64,000 nucleotides of DNA from contig NC_079518.1 in assembly GCF_000801105.2 (NCBI RefSeq), positions 22,982,800 through 23,046,799 on the forward strand. The letters are read 5' to 3'. Positions 23,207 to 35,089 of this stretch are shown in pieces. This DNA is from Raphanus sativus (taxonomy: Eukaryota > Streptophyta > Magnoliopsida > Brassicales > Brassicaceae). How positions within the stretch are numbered: the first letter of the stretch is position 1; the number at the start of each line of letters is the position of its first letter. Below the pieces are notes generated by a model. That model worked only from the letters and a program-made list of their open reading frames with translations, was not told the DNA's origin and searched no databases. Both the position numbers and the translations under genes were made by a program.

Positions 23207-24753
23207 TTTTTTTTGTCATCAGCGTATACAGACTCTATAAAGACTCTGCAAACCAAAGAGGGGACTCTGAATCCATGTGAACAAATAATGACGGTTGGCT
23301 GCGGGCACCTCGTGCAAGACGGTCCGCCATTGTGTTTTGAGTCCGGGGTACGTGCTTGATCTCAAATAGTTGAAGCTTCGTTGTAATTGTTGAATTTCTT
23401 CAATGTAGGTTGCATAGACAGGCCATTCTTCTGGTTCCAAAACCATCTTCACCAACTGAGAACAATATGTTGCAAAGATCACACAAAGTTGTCGAAGTCT
23501 TAACATACATTTCATCGCCCATATAAAGGCTTCAAATTCTGCATGCAAAGGGGAAAGGGATTGCCGATTATTCCTTGCTCCCAATAGTCCATCGAAACCT
23601 TCCAATGTACTATACTATCCATTTCCTGAAAATAAATCCTTGTCTTTCCAGGATCCATCCGTAAAGCATCATCGTCCCTCTCTTCGAAGAGGGTGGTTTG
23701 TAACATCTTGTCTATGTAAGTTTGGACCTGATTGTGCCACCACTTGGGAGACTGCCATTTGTGCCTCATTCTAGAGTATTGTTTCTGTTTCTGCCAGTTT
23801 TAAAGTCTCCACGGGATCTCTATCCATACCATTGAAAACATCATTGCGTCCTTTCCATAGGTACCACAATATCCGGGCATAACCATGATCTTGGATGTAG
23901 GGTGAAATTCTCGAAAACAAATAATCCATATTTGCATATACTGATTTCATTGGGAAATATTGTGGATTAGACGGGATCTTTGAGAGAGCCCAAACCTGCA
24001 CAGCAGGAGGACATTCAAGAAAAACATGATTAATTGTTTCCTCTTCTCCACATCGATCACACTGAGTATCACACTTGATCCTTCGGGCCTGTAAATTCCT
24101 CTGTACCGATAGACAGCCTGAAATAATTTGCCAAAGAAAATGTTGCAGCTTTGGAGGACACTTTGTTTTCCATGATTGGGCTTGTAGAGATTTTATATAT
24201 GGCCCAAAGATAGGCGTCGGTCTCTCTATGCCTGGGTAAAGTTTTTCCGTGTCGTAACCTGATTTTACCGTATATTTTCCTGATTGTGTAAAATACCATC
24301 CATTCCTATCTGACTATCTGAAGTCATTGCCCGACTCAGTATAATACGCCCAATCAGATCTGCGTCCTCTGAAGTAACCAAAGATCGAATAACCTGAGAA
24401 TTCCAAGTACGTGATGTTGGATCAATCAGGTTTTCTACCATAAGTGATGGGTCAAAATGAGTTGAGTTACTATTTGCTGGTCTCGGGCGATTGGCTGGGA
24501 TCCATGGGTCATACCATACAGAGATGGATGATCCTATTCCCACCCTTTCGATTAGTCCTTTGCTAACCAGAGATCTAGCTGAGACAATACTACGCGACCC
24601 ATAGGAGGCTGAGTATGATCTAATGGGTGCTAAGGGGCTCATGTTCCTACAATACCGGCCCTTGAAGACCCTGGAAAATAAAGAGTGTGGCTTTTCCATG
24701 AGACGCCAGAATTGCTTTGCCAACATAGCTATATTTATATCTGTTACCTAGTT
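23207..24753 (-). mobile_element. 5'-truncated LINE, second copy
   Basis: Orthologous to 1251-2806: the same TTACCTAGTT duplications at 23207-23216 and 24744-24753, and a T-run (minus-strand poly(A)) at the left end. The frames are less broken here: a 153-codon RT C-terminal frame (24265-24726) with WYDPW, and a 128-codon RNase H frame (23219-23605) with HAEFEAFIWA. The zinc-binding CDTQCDRCGEEE segment lies between, around 24020-24070. Not functional: no intact RT or ORF1. Confidence 0.9.
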
Positions 24754-25062
24754 AATACATTAAAGTATGGAAGTTTAAATTAAAAATGTTGTTTACACAT
24801 TTGTATTGAAAATATAAAAATGATACTTTTGTGAAACAAAATTAAAATCTTAAAATGTCATTTTTATTAAATGGAAAGAGATTTTAGCTAATTGATTTAC
24901 CAATTTACAGTCTTAGTTTTTTGACTCTACTTCTGCAATAATGACTAGAGACATTTTAAAATATAGTAGAAGCCAAATAATTAGTCAAATATGAAAATTA
25001 GTCAATACATTCTCTTTATGAACATTAAATGTATAACATCCTTCTATACATATATTTTTTCC

Positions 25063-25070
25063 TATAAATA
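25063..25070 (+). promoter_or_regulatory. TATA box of the MADS-like gene
   Basis: TATAAATA 114 bp upstream of the ATG at 25184, inside the 710-bp block absent from X1. The spacing fits a short 5' UTR. Confidence 0.5.
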
Positions 25071-25183
25071 GATTGTGGACGTCCATGGTTTTATTAAGAC
25101 ACAAACCTAAAAAATAACTAACCAGAAGGCAGAAACCAAACACTCTGGTTCCTAAAAATCTGACAGAAGCCGACAAAGACAGA

Positions 25184-25708
25184 ATGGCTACGTTTTCAAA
25201 ACGTAAAGCTCGGATTTTAAAGAAGATGAACGAGATCACTACACTATTCAATGTGGAAGCATCTTTCTTGGTTTTCCCTGAAGCCGGAAAGCATCATTCA
25301 TTCGCACATCCGTCTATGGAAGATGCTTTTGGTCGAGTAAAGAGATCTTTGGGACATGAACCGTCTGGGAAAGACGATACCAATATTGGATCACTAATGG
25401 AGGATTATAAGAAGCAACATAATGAGGAGATCAATAAAAAATGGTATGATCTCGCTGAGGAGCTAATGATGGCGGAGGAGAAGGAAAAGGAACTTCAAGA
25501 ATCAAAAAGTGAGTGGTCCAATATTGTAAATGAAGGTGTGAGCGTGGATGAGTTGAAGCGGGCACACCAAGCATTTGTTGAGTTAAATAAAAGAGTATCA
25601 GCTAAGGCTTTACAATGGTCGGGAAAAGATGGTGATGGTTCGTCTTCTGCTCTTGGAGAACATGGTCATTGTAATGGTGGCGAAGCAAGAGCGGGTGAAC
25701 AAACTTGA
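25184..25708 (+). CDS. Type I (M-alpha-like) MADS-box protein with shortened MADS domain
   Basis: 174 codons, single exon. Residues 3-8 TFSKRK, 12-14 LKK and 28-43 (FLVFPEAGKHHSFAHP) are the middle and end of a plant type I MADS domain, closest in layout to the AGL23/AGL62 M-alpha group. Those proteins are transcription factors that act mainly in the female gametophyte and endosperm. The first roughly 16 residues of a normal MADS box are missing: the upstream frame (NLTEADKDR before the Met) is open to a TAA about 70 bp back but has no ATG and little likeness. The usual TLC is TLF. Residues about 70-125 are Lys/Glu-rich and probably coiled coil. A TATA box lies at 25063. The lost N-terminal basic residues would weaken DNA binding, so it may be a pseudogene or a divergent member. 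Confidence 0.75.
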   Translation: MATFSKRKARILKKMNEITTLFNVEASFLVFPEAGKHHSFAHPSMEDAFGRVKRSLGHEPSGKDDTNIGSLMEDYKKQHNEEINKKWYDLAEELMMAEEKEKELQESKSEWSNIVNEGVSVDELKRAHQAFVELNKRVSAKALQWSGKDGDGSSSALGEHGHCNGGEARAGEQT

Positions 25709-26704
25709 TTTGATCTAATCCAATTATTAAAAAAAAATATAATCCAATTTGAATTGCTGAATTTATGTTATTTTCCTTTGTTGTTGGCTGAATTATGTTA
25801 TTTTCCTTCATCAACTTCTCTTTATTTCTAAGCTAGCTGCGTTGTCTTTCGAATTTCATTTTAAAATTTTATGTTTATAAATTTTTCGGACTTAAAAGGC
25901 TAAAACCATAATGGTGTAATTAATTTCATATTCGTTGCCGCTATTCAGACTCATACATACCCTTGATTGTTTTATTTTAATTTCATTTTAAATACATTGT
26001 CCAGCGAATTTATTGTTCATAGATTTAATTTGTATGAGAAACTGCATTTTCACTTTTTCCGTTGAACCATAAAAAGGGGAATGTTAATATACAAAATTAG
26101 GCGTAGCCAACTTTTACAAAGACTTTACCAGAAAAAAACTTTGAATAACTTCTTTATAATCTTCCAATCAAAATTAAATATTTTCTTCTACATGTGTAAT
26201 CATTTTTATTAATAATTTAACAAGTGTATAACCCACCAATTTCCTAAGCAAATGGTTGGTAATTTTTATGTACTGATTCATTCTGCAGACGCAATAAGTT
26301 GCCCACATATATTGTTAAACAGATTGCCCATGCACTTGCACTAACATGGATGCATATGCACCTCATTTAGACGTGACGTGATATATTGCTTGTTTTGTGA
26401 TATATCACATTTCAGGATCCAAAACATTGTAAGTTTGTAACTAAAGATTTTTTATCTCAGTTAGAAAATATTTTCCTCTTACTCATTAGAATACTACACT
26501 CTTATCACATTCTAGGGTTGAAACATTGTAACAAAAAGTTATTATCTTAATTAAAAGACATTTTTTTTACAGTTAAATAGAACTAGATCTCTATTTAGAA
26601 TAACAAAAAATCTACAGTCCTGAGTCTCAAAATGGCATGTTGTAATGGGATATGAAATTGAGTCTCATGAAAAAATCATACTTAAGATATGTCATTTTAC
26701 CACC

Positions 26705-27130
26705 AGAATGAAATGTTACTTACAAGTGGATCTTCATGATTAAAGATAGAGCAACACTGACATGAGGATTTAAGTATAAAGATTGGGTTGTTGCAAGAGG
26801 TTAGTCAGAGATAAAGTATAGACTATGAGAGATTTTCACCAATAGTCAGACATACTTACATTAGAGTGTTGCTAGCACCAATAGAACGTTCGGAGTAAGA
26901 GCTTTAGCAACTTGATGTGAAGATTGCGTTTCTTCATGAAGATATAAAGAGGAGATATACATAATTCAGCGGGAGGGTATCCAAGTTCCGGAAAAAGAAA
27001 ACAATGTCTGCAAACTCAAGAAGTCGCTTTATGAATTTAACAGTCTCCCAGACTGTAGTACAAGAGCTGATCATGTTGAGCTACATAAGAAGTCTTTATG
27101 GTTGCTGTGTCTACATCGGTTATTGTGATT
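26705..27130 (+). pseudogene. Ty1/copia reverse transcriptase fragment, unit D
   Basis: Diverged version: GCAACTTGATGTGAAGATTG encodes the QLDVKI part of the LDVKTAFLHG motif (about 26908-26960). It is followed by EDIKRR and a KKSLYEF-like segment, the KKSLYGLKQSP motif of copia RT, better preserved here than in other units. Frameshifts throughout. Confidence 0.7.
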
Positions 27131-27606
27131 TACAAACATTCTTGGGAAAATGATTAATGAGTAGTGATTAGTTCTCTCTAAAATGTAAATGATATAATAA
27201 TCATTTATGTTGATCTATAAACCCTTAAACATGAATGAATCCAGATTCCAATAAACAAACCATCTGTGCAACTGATTGCTTACATTTTGTTCTGGAAAAT
27301 TATCTTTGATCCTATAACGTTTTAGAGAAAAATAAAATTAAAAACCAGGATAACACCTGGAGCTGAGATTAATCTATTACACCAATCAAGAAACCCAAAA
27401 AATTGACACATATTCTTTTTTATAGATACGCACTTGTTGAGAGTATGAGAAACTATATAAAAGAGATAAGAAAGGCTTTGAATATTTTTGTAAATGCGTC
27501 TACAAGAAAGACACATTTAAGGTCGGAACTTGGAGTGTTGTTGTATCCAAAGATTTGTTATTTCAAAAGAAGTTATTTATTCATTGTTATAAGACAATCA
27601 TATCCC

Positions 27607-27828
27607 TTAAACTAATGTCTTTCCCACCTTCCAAATGGAAGTTATCCAGCTATGAAGAATTAGGATAAGAACAAAAATGAAAGCCATTGAAAATGTTACT
27701 CTTTCATAGCGTGATGATGTTATACTTTCATAATATGATGAGCTTGAAATTAATTGTATGATTAAAATTAAAAAGCGAGCAGAGATTTGCATTATATCAT
27801 ATATATTAAAAACAAAATCGAGGTCCAT
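27607..27828 (-). CDS. Unidentified conserved small ORF, unit D (73 codons)
   Basis: Same ORF as at 14660-14842 with an in-frame N-terminal extension (MDLDFVFNIYDI) before the usual MQIS. Two hydrophobic segments are retained. No family recognised; possibly a decaying fragment. Confidence 0.3.
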   Translation of the reverse strand: MDLDFVFNIYDIMQISARFLILIIQLISSSSYYESITSSRYERVTFSMAFIFVLILILHSWITSIWKVGKTLV

Positions 27829-28851
27829 CGATAAGAATATACAACAAGTACTATGCTAAGAAGCACTTGATTGAAACAAGCGAGAATCATTTTTAGTATT
27901 AAGATTAGAAGGTTCGAAACTTCCAACCCATAATCATCGGTTATTACTTTCTAGTTATCTGCATCACAGGAAAACCAATATAGGTAGTTAAAATGGATTC
28001 ACATATGATGAAAAAATCTTGTATACGTACTTGCTAACTCTTTCAAACCATATCAATGCTTTTATTTCTCACCCGCTTGAGACTGTGTGCATGAGTTTCA
28101 ACCAGTGAAGCCTCTCTACACAAGGCCACAAGCCAATGAAAGCAGAATATTCGTATGATATGATTGATAAAATGATTTCTGGATAGCAAGTAGGCTTTAT
28201 ATACAATTAAGAACTTAGTTGACAGGAACGAAGAAAAACTGTATGTTAAGCAAAAAAAAAACAAAACAATATGTGCATATTCTACCACCATCCCACGTCT
28301 CAGCTTCTCTCACTTCAGCATTGTAACCGAGTTTCAACCATTAGTTGATGAAACACTACACAATAGCTGAAGCGAGAGACGCCGAGATATAGGATGTGGT
28401 AAGATGATCTGTAGACGCTAAGATATAGGATGTGGTAAGATGATCTGTAGACAATCGAAGAATTATAGGCGTAGAGATTGAGTGACTAGAAAAAAATGAG
28501 TGACTATATAAAAAGATAGAAGATGACTTTAAAAAAAGATTTTAACCCTATTTTTAGAAAATCACATTTTAGGGTTGAAAACATTGTGACCAAAGATTTT
28601 ATTATCTTAATTAGAAGATATTCTCATCTTACTCAGTAGAATACAACAATCATCAATACTATTAAAACATAAATACATTTGTACTTAGTCCTGAATTTTC
28701 CTCAATAATTACAATGACATGCCATTAAAATTAAAACACTTAAAACACTGTCGTTTAACTAAATAAAATCAGCAAACTTTAATTGACAGACGTAAACCAC
28801 GCGTAAGTAACTTGACAGAGGTAACCAAATTCCTGCAAAAAGGACAAAACA

Positions 28852-28894
<43 letters not shown>

Positions 28895-28961
28895 TTTTTT
28901 TTTCAAAACATAATTATATTAAACTGCTATAATAATAATGACATTTAAAAATATTATAGTT

Positions 28962-30611
28962 AAAATCGCATAAAAAACCTTCAAGGTGGCAGCCACTTAC
29001 ACTTTAAACTCTGAGAGTATTTCACAAGCACTTTAAACACTCAAGTTGGTAAATTTAGCATATTAAACCTCCAATCCGGCTTACTTGTACATCAAGTCAA
29101 AATCATAACCGGTACTGTTCAAAACTGATGACGTGTCGGTTTTTTTTTTTTTAAATATATTTTAATAATAAATAAATAGAAAATACAGAAAACAGAAAAA
29201 TCATAAAAAATTCATAAAAATTCAAAATAAAATTCAAAAAAATCTTAAAAAATTACAAAAAAATCACAACAATAATTATTTTATTTTATTAATAAAATAA
29301 ATAAAAAATAAAAATATAATAATAATAAAAACTTGAAAAAATCATAAAAATCATAAAATCCCAAAATCAAAAAAATCATAAAAATCAAAATAAAAAAAAT
29401 AAATTTAAATAAAATAAATATAAATTCATGATAATGATTTTATTTTATTAGAATCTACGAGAATCAGTAGAATCAACTACAAAAAAATCACAAAATAATT
29501 ATTTTATTTTATTAATAAAATAAATATAAATAAAAATATAAAAATAATAAAAACTTGAAAGAAATCATAAAAATCCACAAAATCAGAAAATTCATAAAAA
29601 TCAAAAAAAAAATAAAAACTTAAATTTAAATAAAATAAATATAATAATAATAGATAAAATAAATATAAATTCAAGAATAAACTATATTTTGATGTTTATG
29701 GTTCGAGGTTTTCTGTATCAGAAAAAATCATTATCTTCAAATTGATTCTCGTAAACCAAATCAAAGCAAACAAATTAAATGATACACAAGTTTTACGAGT
29801 TCATCATACTAAGTCGATATTCTAAACCGTAAACCATGAGCTAACCACCTTGCTGAACCAGATTAACCATCCTCTTCAATCTTGACTTCTCAATTGATAT
29901 GACCAGTCGTGGTTTAAGTTAACCAGAATTGATTCTCATCACCAAAGCACTACACGAACAAATTAAAGTCCAAGTGTTTGCTTTTGAATAGCTTTTAAAA
30001 GATTTGGACCCTTTAATCCGTCTGCTTTGATTTGGTTCAAGAGAATCATTTGAAGATCATGATTTTTTATGATTCAGAAAATACACGACCCATAAACACC
30101 AAAATACACTGTTTTCTCAAATTTTTGTAGAAAAATATAAATTTTCATTATCTTGAATTTATATTTATTTTATTTAAATTTAACTTTTTATTTTATTTTG
30201 AATTTTATGAATTTTTTGATTTTTGAGATTTTTATGATTTTTTCAAGTTTTTTGTATAATTATATTTTTTATTTATTTTATTAATAAAATAATTATTGTT
30301 GTGATTTTTTGTAATTTTTTGTGATTTTTTGAATTTTTTATGAATTTTTATGGATTTTTATGAATTTTTTATGAATTTTTTATATTTTTCTGTATTTTTA
30401 TATTTATTTATTATTAAAATATTTTTAAAAAAACCGACACGTCATCAGTTTTGAACAGTACCGGTTACGATTTTGACTTGATGTACAAGTAAGCCAGATT
30501 GAAGGTTTAATATGCTAAATTTGCCAACTTGAGTGTTTAAAGTGCTTGTGAAATACTCTCAGGGTTTAAAGTGCAAGTGGCTGCCACTTTGAGGATTTTT
30601 TATGCGATTTT
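28962..30611. mobile_element. Foldback-type element with very long inverted arms
   Basis: The left arm begins AAAATCGCATAAAAAA and the right end is its complement. The arms match over several hundred bp (28962 to about 29790 against about 29990 to 30611), including a conserved outer 190 bp with GGTGGCAGCCACTT and GACGTGTCGG words. The left arm holds an extra internal AT-rich repeat (29200-29650). The loop is only about 200 bp. I find no clear target-site duplication and no ORF. A transcript would fold into a long hairpin. Confidence 0.8.
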
Positions 30612-30617
30612 CCCCTT

Positions 30618-31314
30618 TAGAATATAGGGAAAATTCCATAAAAATACCCGAACTAAATTTTGTTAAGCTTTTTAATACTCAAACTTTTTCACTACACAGT
30701 TTAATACTCCAACTAATTATTTTCTCAATTTAATATCCAAACTTTTAAAACTGTGCCCACTTTAGTACCCGAACTTTATTTATTTTAATAAAAATACTAA
30801 TAAATTTCAAATAAAAGTTTAAAAATCTCTAAAATTTACAAAATAAACTCAGAAAATTCTAAATTGTTTTGGTGTTGAGAAATAAAAATAACTAAATAGT
30901 GTAAAATATTAAATTTTGTAATAAATTTCTAAGTTTTAAATATTGTATTTAGTTTGTTTTCTGAAATAAAAAACGAAATTTATTTTTATCATTCAAATTC
31001 ATATAGTTTTTGAAAAAATAAATTTTCCATGGTTTATCTACCTTCTTTTCTAAATCTTAAAATAAAATTAGAATTTTTAATATTTTTTCTTAGATTTTTT
31101 GAGATTTTATTAAGTTTTGTTTTAAACTTATTAGTATGTTTATTTAAATAAATAAAGTTTGGGTATTAAAGTGGGTACAGTGTTAAAAGTTTGGGTATTA
31201 AAATGAGCAAAATAATTAGTTGGGGTATTAAACTGGGTAGTGAAAAAGTTTGGGTATTAAAAAGCTTAACAAAATTTAGTTCGGGTATTTTTATGGAATT
31301 TTCCCTAGAATATA
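30618..31314. mobile_element. MULE-type element, 679 bp, perfect 9-bp target duplication
   Basis: TAGAATATA occurs at 30618-30626 and 31306-31314. Between them, GGGAAAATTCCATAAAAATA at the left is complemented exactly at the right end, and inverted arms extend about 230 bp (TACCCGAACTAAATTTTGTT). The 9-bp duplication and long arms indicate a Mutator-type non-autonomous element. The core (30850-31080) is AT-rich without coding. Confidence 0.93.
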
Positions 31315-32350
31315 TTCTCAATGATATAACTATAAGTTAAAAATGATCTGAAAGCTCTCTCTCCTCTCTTTTAGAGAGAGGAAGTTCTCTCTATCTTCCT
31401 TGTTAACCAAAATAAATCTTTCACAAGGAATAGAGAGAAAGAGAGAGATTTTGTTTTTTGATGTGTATATTTTCGATCTTAGATCGATTATGAACTACTT
31501 GGTGAAATAGTTTGTTTCGCTTGGCGACTTTTTGAAGTGTTTTTGATCTGATTCAGAGCTGATCTTCATGGTTCTATTTTTTCTCTGTTCAGATTGAAGA
31601 ATAAAGTTCCTCCTCTCTGCATGATTCTTATTCCGGATTGTCTCTAAGAAGTTTTCTTCTTCTCCAACTGGTTATCCTTGATCTTCACTTCTGAAGAAAT
31701 CAATCTTTGCTTAGTGATATGGCCGAGTTGAATCTTGGTTATGCAAAGTATTCTAAGAACTGAAGCTGAGAGTTTTGCAATTGGCTACTTGATTTAGAAT
31801 GGTTTTAGATGAGTTGAAGTTTGTCCTATATAGACAAACATTTCAACAAAAACTGTCTCTAGATTGAGTTAAGCCTCTTGGAGTTTTCATTCTGGTGGAA
31901 AAGAAAGCAACTGATTGGAGACTACGGCGATCGGGGAGGTTGAAGCAAGCAAATGGAATCAAAATCTGGGTTGATTTCTGAGTTTTCCGGTGGTCGGTCG
32001 AGCCATTTGCGACAGAGATGGCGGCTTTTGCCGGTGAAGAAGCAACTATGCCCTTTGTGCAACACGTAGCATTACCCTTGCTCTCATTATAACACGTGGA
32101 GAAACACACGGCAACAGATGTATTATACTTATCTTCATGTAATTGGGCTTTGGGTTAATAATTGTATGGGGCTTATGAATTTTGATTTCATTTATAAACA
32201 TGTTTAGCCCAAGGGCTTATAAATCTAAAGTTGACAAAAAAAGTATCTTTAAAATATATTGGTGCACTAAATCGGAAATGGAGATAATTTCGTATTTTCC
32301 TAAATTAATAACATTCAGAAAATTTACCTATTTCAACGCGCATCATAACT
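31315..32350. other. Helitron interior, unclassified, higher-complexity sequence
   Basis: Less AT-rich than its surroundings. A CT-rich/GA-rich pair (GCTCTCTCTCCTCTC near 31353 and AGAGAGAAAGAGAGAG near 31432) could pair. The sequence around 31720-32110 looks gene-like, with an 88-codon minus frame at 31843-32109, but I recognise no domain. It may be captured gene or retroelement sequence. It is missing from the first Helitron copy. Confidence 0.4.
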
Positions 32351-32662
32351 AATACGATATCACTCACTAACACAATCTTATTCTTCTGTTTTGAAAACTT
32401 GCATATCACGTATGGCTAATCTTTAAAAACGAATATTCTACAAAACGTGATGATTAAATATAAAAGGCAAGAAAAATAATTAATTAAAAAACGTATATTT
32501 AACTTTTCTGTTCCTTCTATTCACAACCAACAAAATCTTTTGTTAAAATATCCTATTTAACCTAACCTACCCATTCCAAACTAAACTATATATACACCCA
32601 TCTCTACTGCGTGAAAACCATATCATTTCTGAGATTACAACTTTTACTCCTCCCAACAAACT

Positions 32663-32770
32663 AGACCTTTCGAAAACTCATGGCGGTTTCAAGTTAAATG
32701 CTTGAGTTCATGGAAGCAAAACACATATTTTCGAAGTGATACCTTCGAGATGGTTTTAGCCGATCAAATG
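32663..32770 (+). pseudogene. RPA1-like OB-fold exon, second copy, splice donor lost
   Basis: Same exon as 4179-4286 (RPFENSWRFQVKCLSSWKQ, FEMVLADQM). The GGTATG donor has changed to GATATG, so the normal splice cannot occur. An upstream TATATATA box is retained at 32587-32594. The candidate next exon follows CTTGGCAG at 32876-32883. Confidence 0.7.
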
Positions 32771-35089
32771 ATATGTTTTCTTTGTAAACGTTATCTAAAC
32801 TTTAATTCACTATTTATGCGTGTTTTCTTCTATGTATTAGAAAGACAGAATCAAACCGTAGGTATTTATTTTGCTCTTGGCAGGTTTTGAGTACAAACTA
32901 AATAGTGCTTCTGGAAGAATGTTTTTTTTTTTTGCCAAAACTTCTGGAAGAATGTTGGCTGGTTTGTATGCTTTAAACAAAAATTGTTTAATTTTGGATG
33001 AACAATTTTTTTTTCAAACGTTCATTAAAATAATGTTCTTTGTCTTTTATTTTGGACAAATATATATTAAATTCTCTTTGGTCAGTTGAAGCTATTTTCT
33101 TTAAAATATTAAACTTTTATAAAACTATCATTAACATGAACCCAGAAATGCATCAATCAGTCAAGCTAAAACCAAGCATATATAATTAACGCAGGGTTGT
33201 TTCGATCTTATAACTAACCCTGCTCTGTTGATGTATTCGGTAAGGTTGTTGTCTTCATTTGCACTTGGATTCCTGGAACGGGGTTCTCCGAACGTCCAAT
33301 AGCATTCCAAACATTAAAAAAGTATAATATTAGTATATGAGAAATCCATTATATATATCTATTTTAAAACTTCTGGAAGAGTTCAATTTTACAAGAGTTC
33401 AATTTTCAAAAATAAATATCATAAAATTAATAATAATTCATAGAAAACTAATGCAAAAAATTAAAAATTTAAAACATGGATAAAAGTAAGAAGAAAAAAG
33501 TAATGGCTTATGTTATTAATAAAAATTAGAAATCCATTATATCTATTTTAAAATATACAAAATGAACTAATCTAATTACCTAAAATATAGTTTTGTCTAA
33601 AATAATCATAAAATAAAATTTAAATTTTATATACATATTTCAAATCGAAATAATAATTTAAAGTTGATTTATATCAAAAATTGATTTAAAATATGCATAT
33701 ATTCAAAAAGTTATTTTTACTAAAATATTTTCCAATAACCATTATTAAAAAATGTTTTCAATATATATAAGAAAAATATTAATTTCATATATTTTAGTAA
33801 AAAAATTATTTTTATTAAAATATTTTCCAGCCCCATTCATATATTTCTAAATTTCAGTTTGAATTATGACTAGGACTGGGCGTTCAGGTATCTATTCGGG
33901 TTCGTTTCGGATCTGTTTGGGATTTGGGTTTCCGGGGTCAAAGATTTCTCTCCCTTTCAAATATTTCTAAATTTCACTTCGAATTATATTCGGGTCTTTG
34001 CGGGTTCAGTTCGGGTTCGGATAACCTATTTAAAATATTTTTTAAAATTCATTATATATTTTCAATTTCATAAAATCTATAATAAAATAATATATTATAT
34101 ATAAATCTGAATAACATAAGTCAAAATACCTAAACTTAACATATAAATTGGTTTGGTTTAAATTTTGGATCAAAAATTAAAAATTATTTTAAATATTTTT
34201 GGTGTTTTTGGTATACTTCCACTATATTAGATATTCATATTTGACTATTTTTATATATTTTCAAGTATTTAAATCAACCTAAAAGTATCATATATATATA
34301 TATATATATATTCTGGATGTTTTTATATACTTTAAAACTAAAAATAATTAATGTATATATATAAGTATATAAATATTTTTCGGATACATTTTGATATCCA
34401 AATACTTCGGTTCGAATTGGTTATGGTTTCAGTTGTCTAAATATCAAAATTTTTGAATAATTTGGATATTTAATCAATTTTGGTTTATGTTTGGTATTAC
34501 TCTTTCGGGTCGTGATCGGTTCGGTTATTCAGATTTGAATTTTTATCCACCTTTGATATTGACATGAAAAATAAATAGCAATATATTTTTGAAATATACA
34601 TCCGCACGGGCGTGCAGGTCAAAATCTAGTATCACATTATAGGTTGAAACATTGTAACCAAAGATTTTCTTAACTTAATTAGAAGATATTTTTCTGTCTC
34701 ATCCCTTGAATTAATGTAAGTGCCACATCATCAACTATATCTGAAAATATATGGTTTTATCACCTAAGTTACTAATAAATTAGTTTTTGTCTTCTTCGAT
34801 AACTAAATGATTCAAACATATTTTCCGTGCAACACGTTTTGATATGGATGTCTACTTTAAAATACACAACTAAATGTTAAAATTCAAAAGAAAACTAATG
34901 TAAATTTCTGACATGTAATGTTGTGTTGAAATCTTCATTTGACTGATTAATTGCCTTCTTTTCTAGGTTTGAAATTAATTGCCTAATCACTCTCGAGAAA
35001 TATCAGTAGAACTTATGGCTTTAGTAGTAAGTCATTTGGTAATTGCCATCTCAACTCATGAACTCAATAAAACAAGATCTGATAAGAAA

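Larger units (their letters stand above)
21978..26239. repeat. Segmental duplicate X2 (partner 32-3583)
   Basis: Second copy of X1, beginning directly at the Helitron border. Same RPA1-like exon, same LINE with the same target duplication. It additionally has 710 bp (25040-25749) with the MADS-like gene. Its end runs into POLD1/copia unit D. No additional gene in 22735-23206 or 24754-25039. Confidence 0.9.
26041..28652. repeat. POLD1/copia tandem unit D (5'-truncated)
   Basis: Starts within the filler after the POLD1 module (CACTTTTTCCGTTGAACCAT) and continues through the copia fragment and antisense ORF to ACTCAGTAGAATACAACAAT at 28650. Its normal continuation (TATCACATTATAGG) is found 5977 bp later at 34630, on the far side of a Helitron, so D and E were once contiguous. 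This is the most diverged unit. It carries a short local duplication near 28390-28450. Confidence 0.85.
28653..34629 (+). mobile_element. Complete Helitron, 5.98 kb, inserted between units D and E
   Basis: 5' end TCAATACTATTAAAACATAA after A28652. 3' end GCACG-GG-CGTGC hairpin (34604-34615) and CAAAATCTAG at 34629 before T. Joining the flanks (ACAACAATCA + TATCACATTA) reproduces the intact unit sequence ACAACAATCTTATCACATTA seen at 38625-38644 and in other units, with one mismatch. It carries two inverted-repeat elements (28962-30611 and 30627-31305) and an RPA1-like exon (32663-32770). No Rep/helicase seen. Confidence 0.88.

Noticed and set aside
31843..32109. 88-codon minus-strand ORF in the Helitron interior
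   Set aside because: No recognisable domain, no paralogue in the other Helitron copy and no promoter evidence; left as unclassified sequence.
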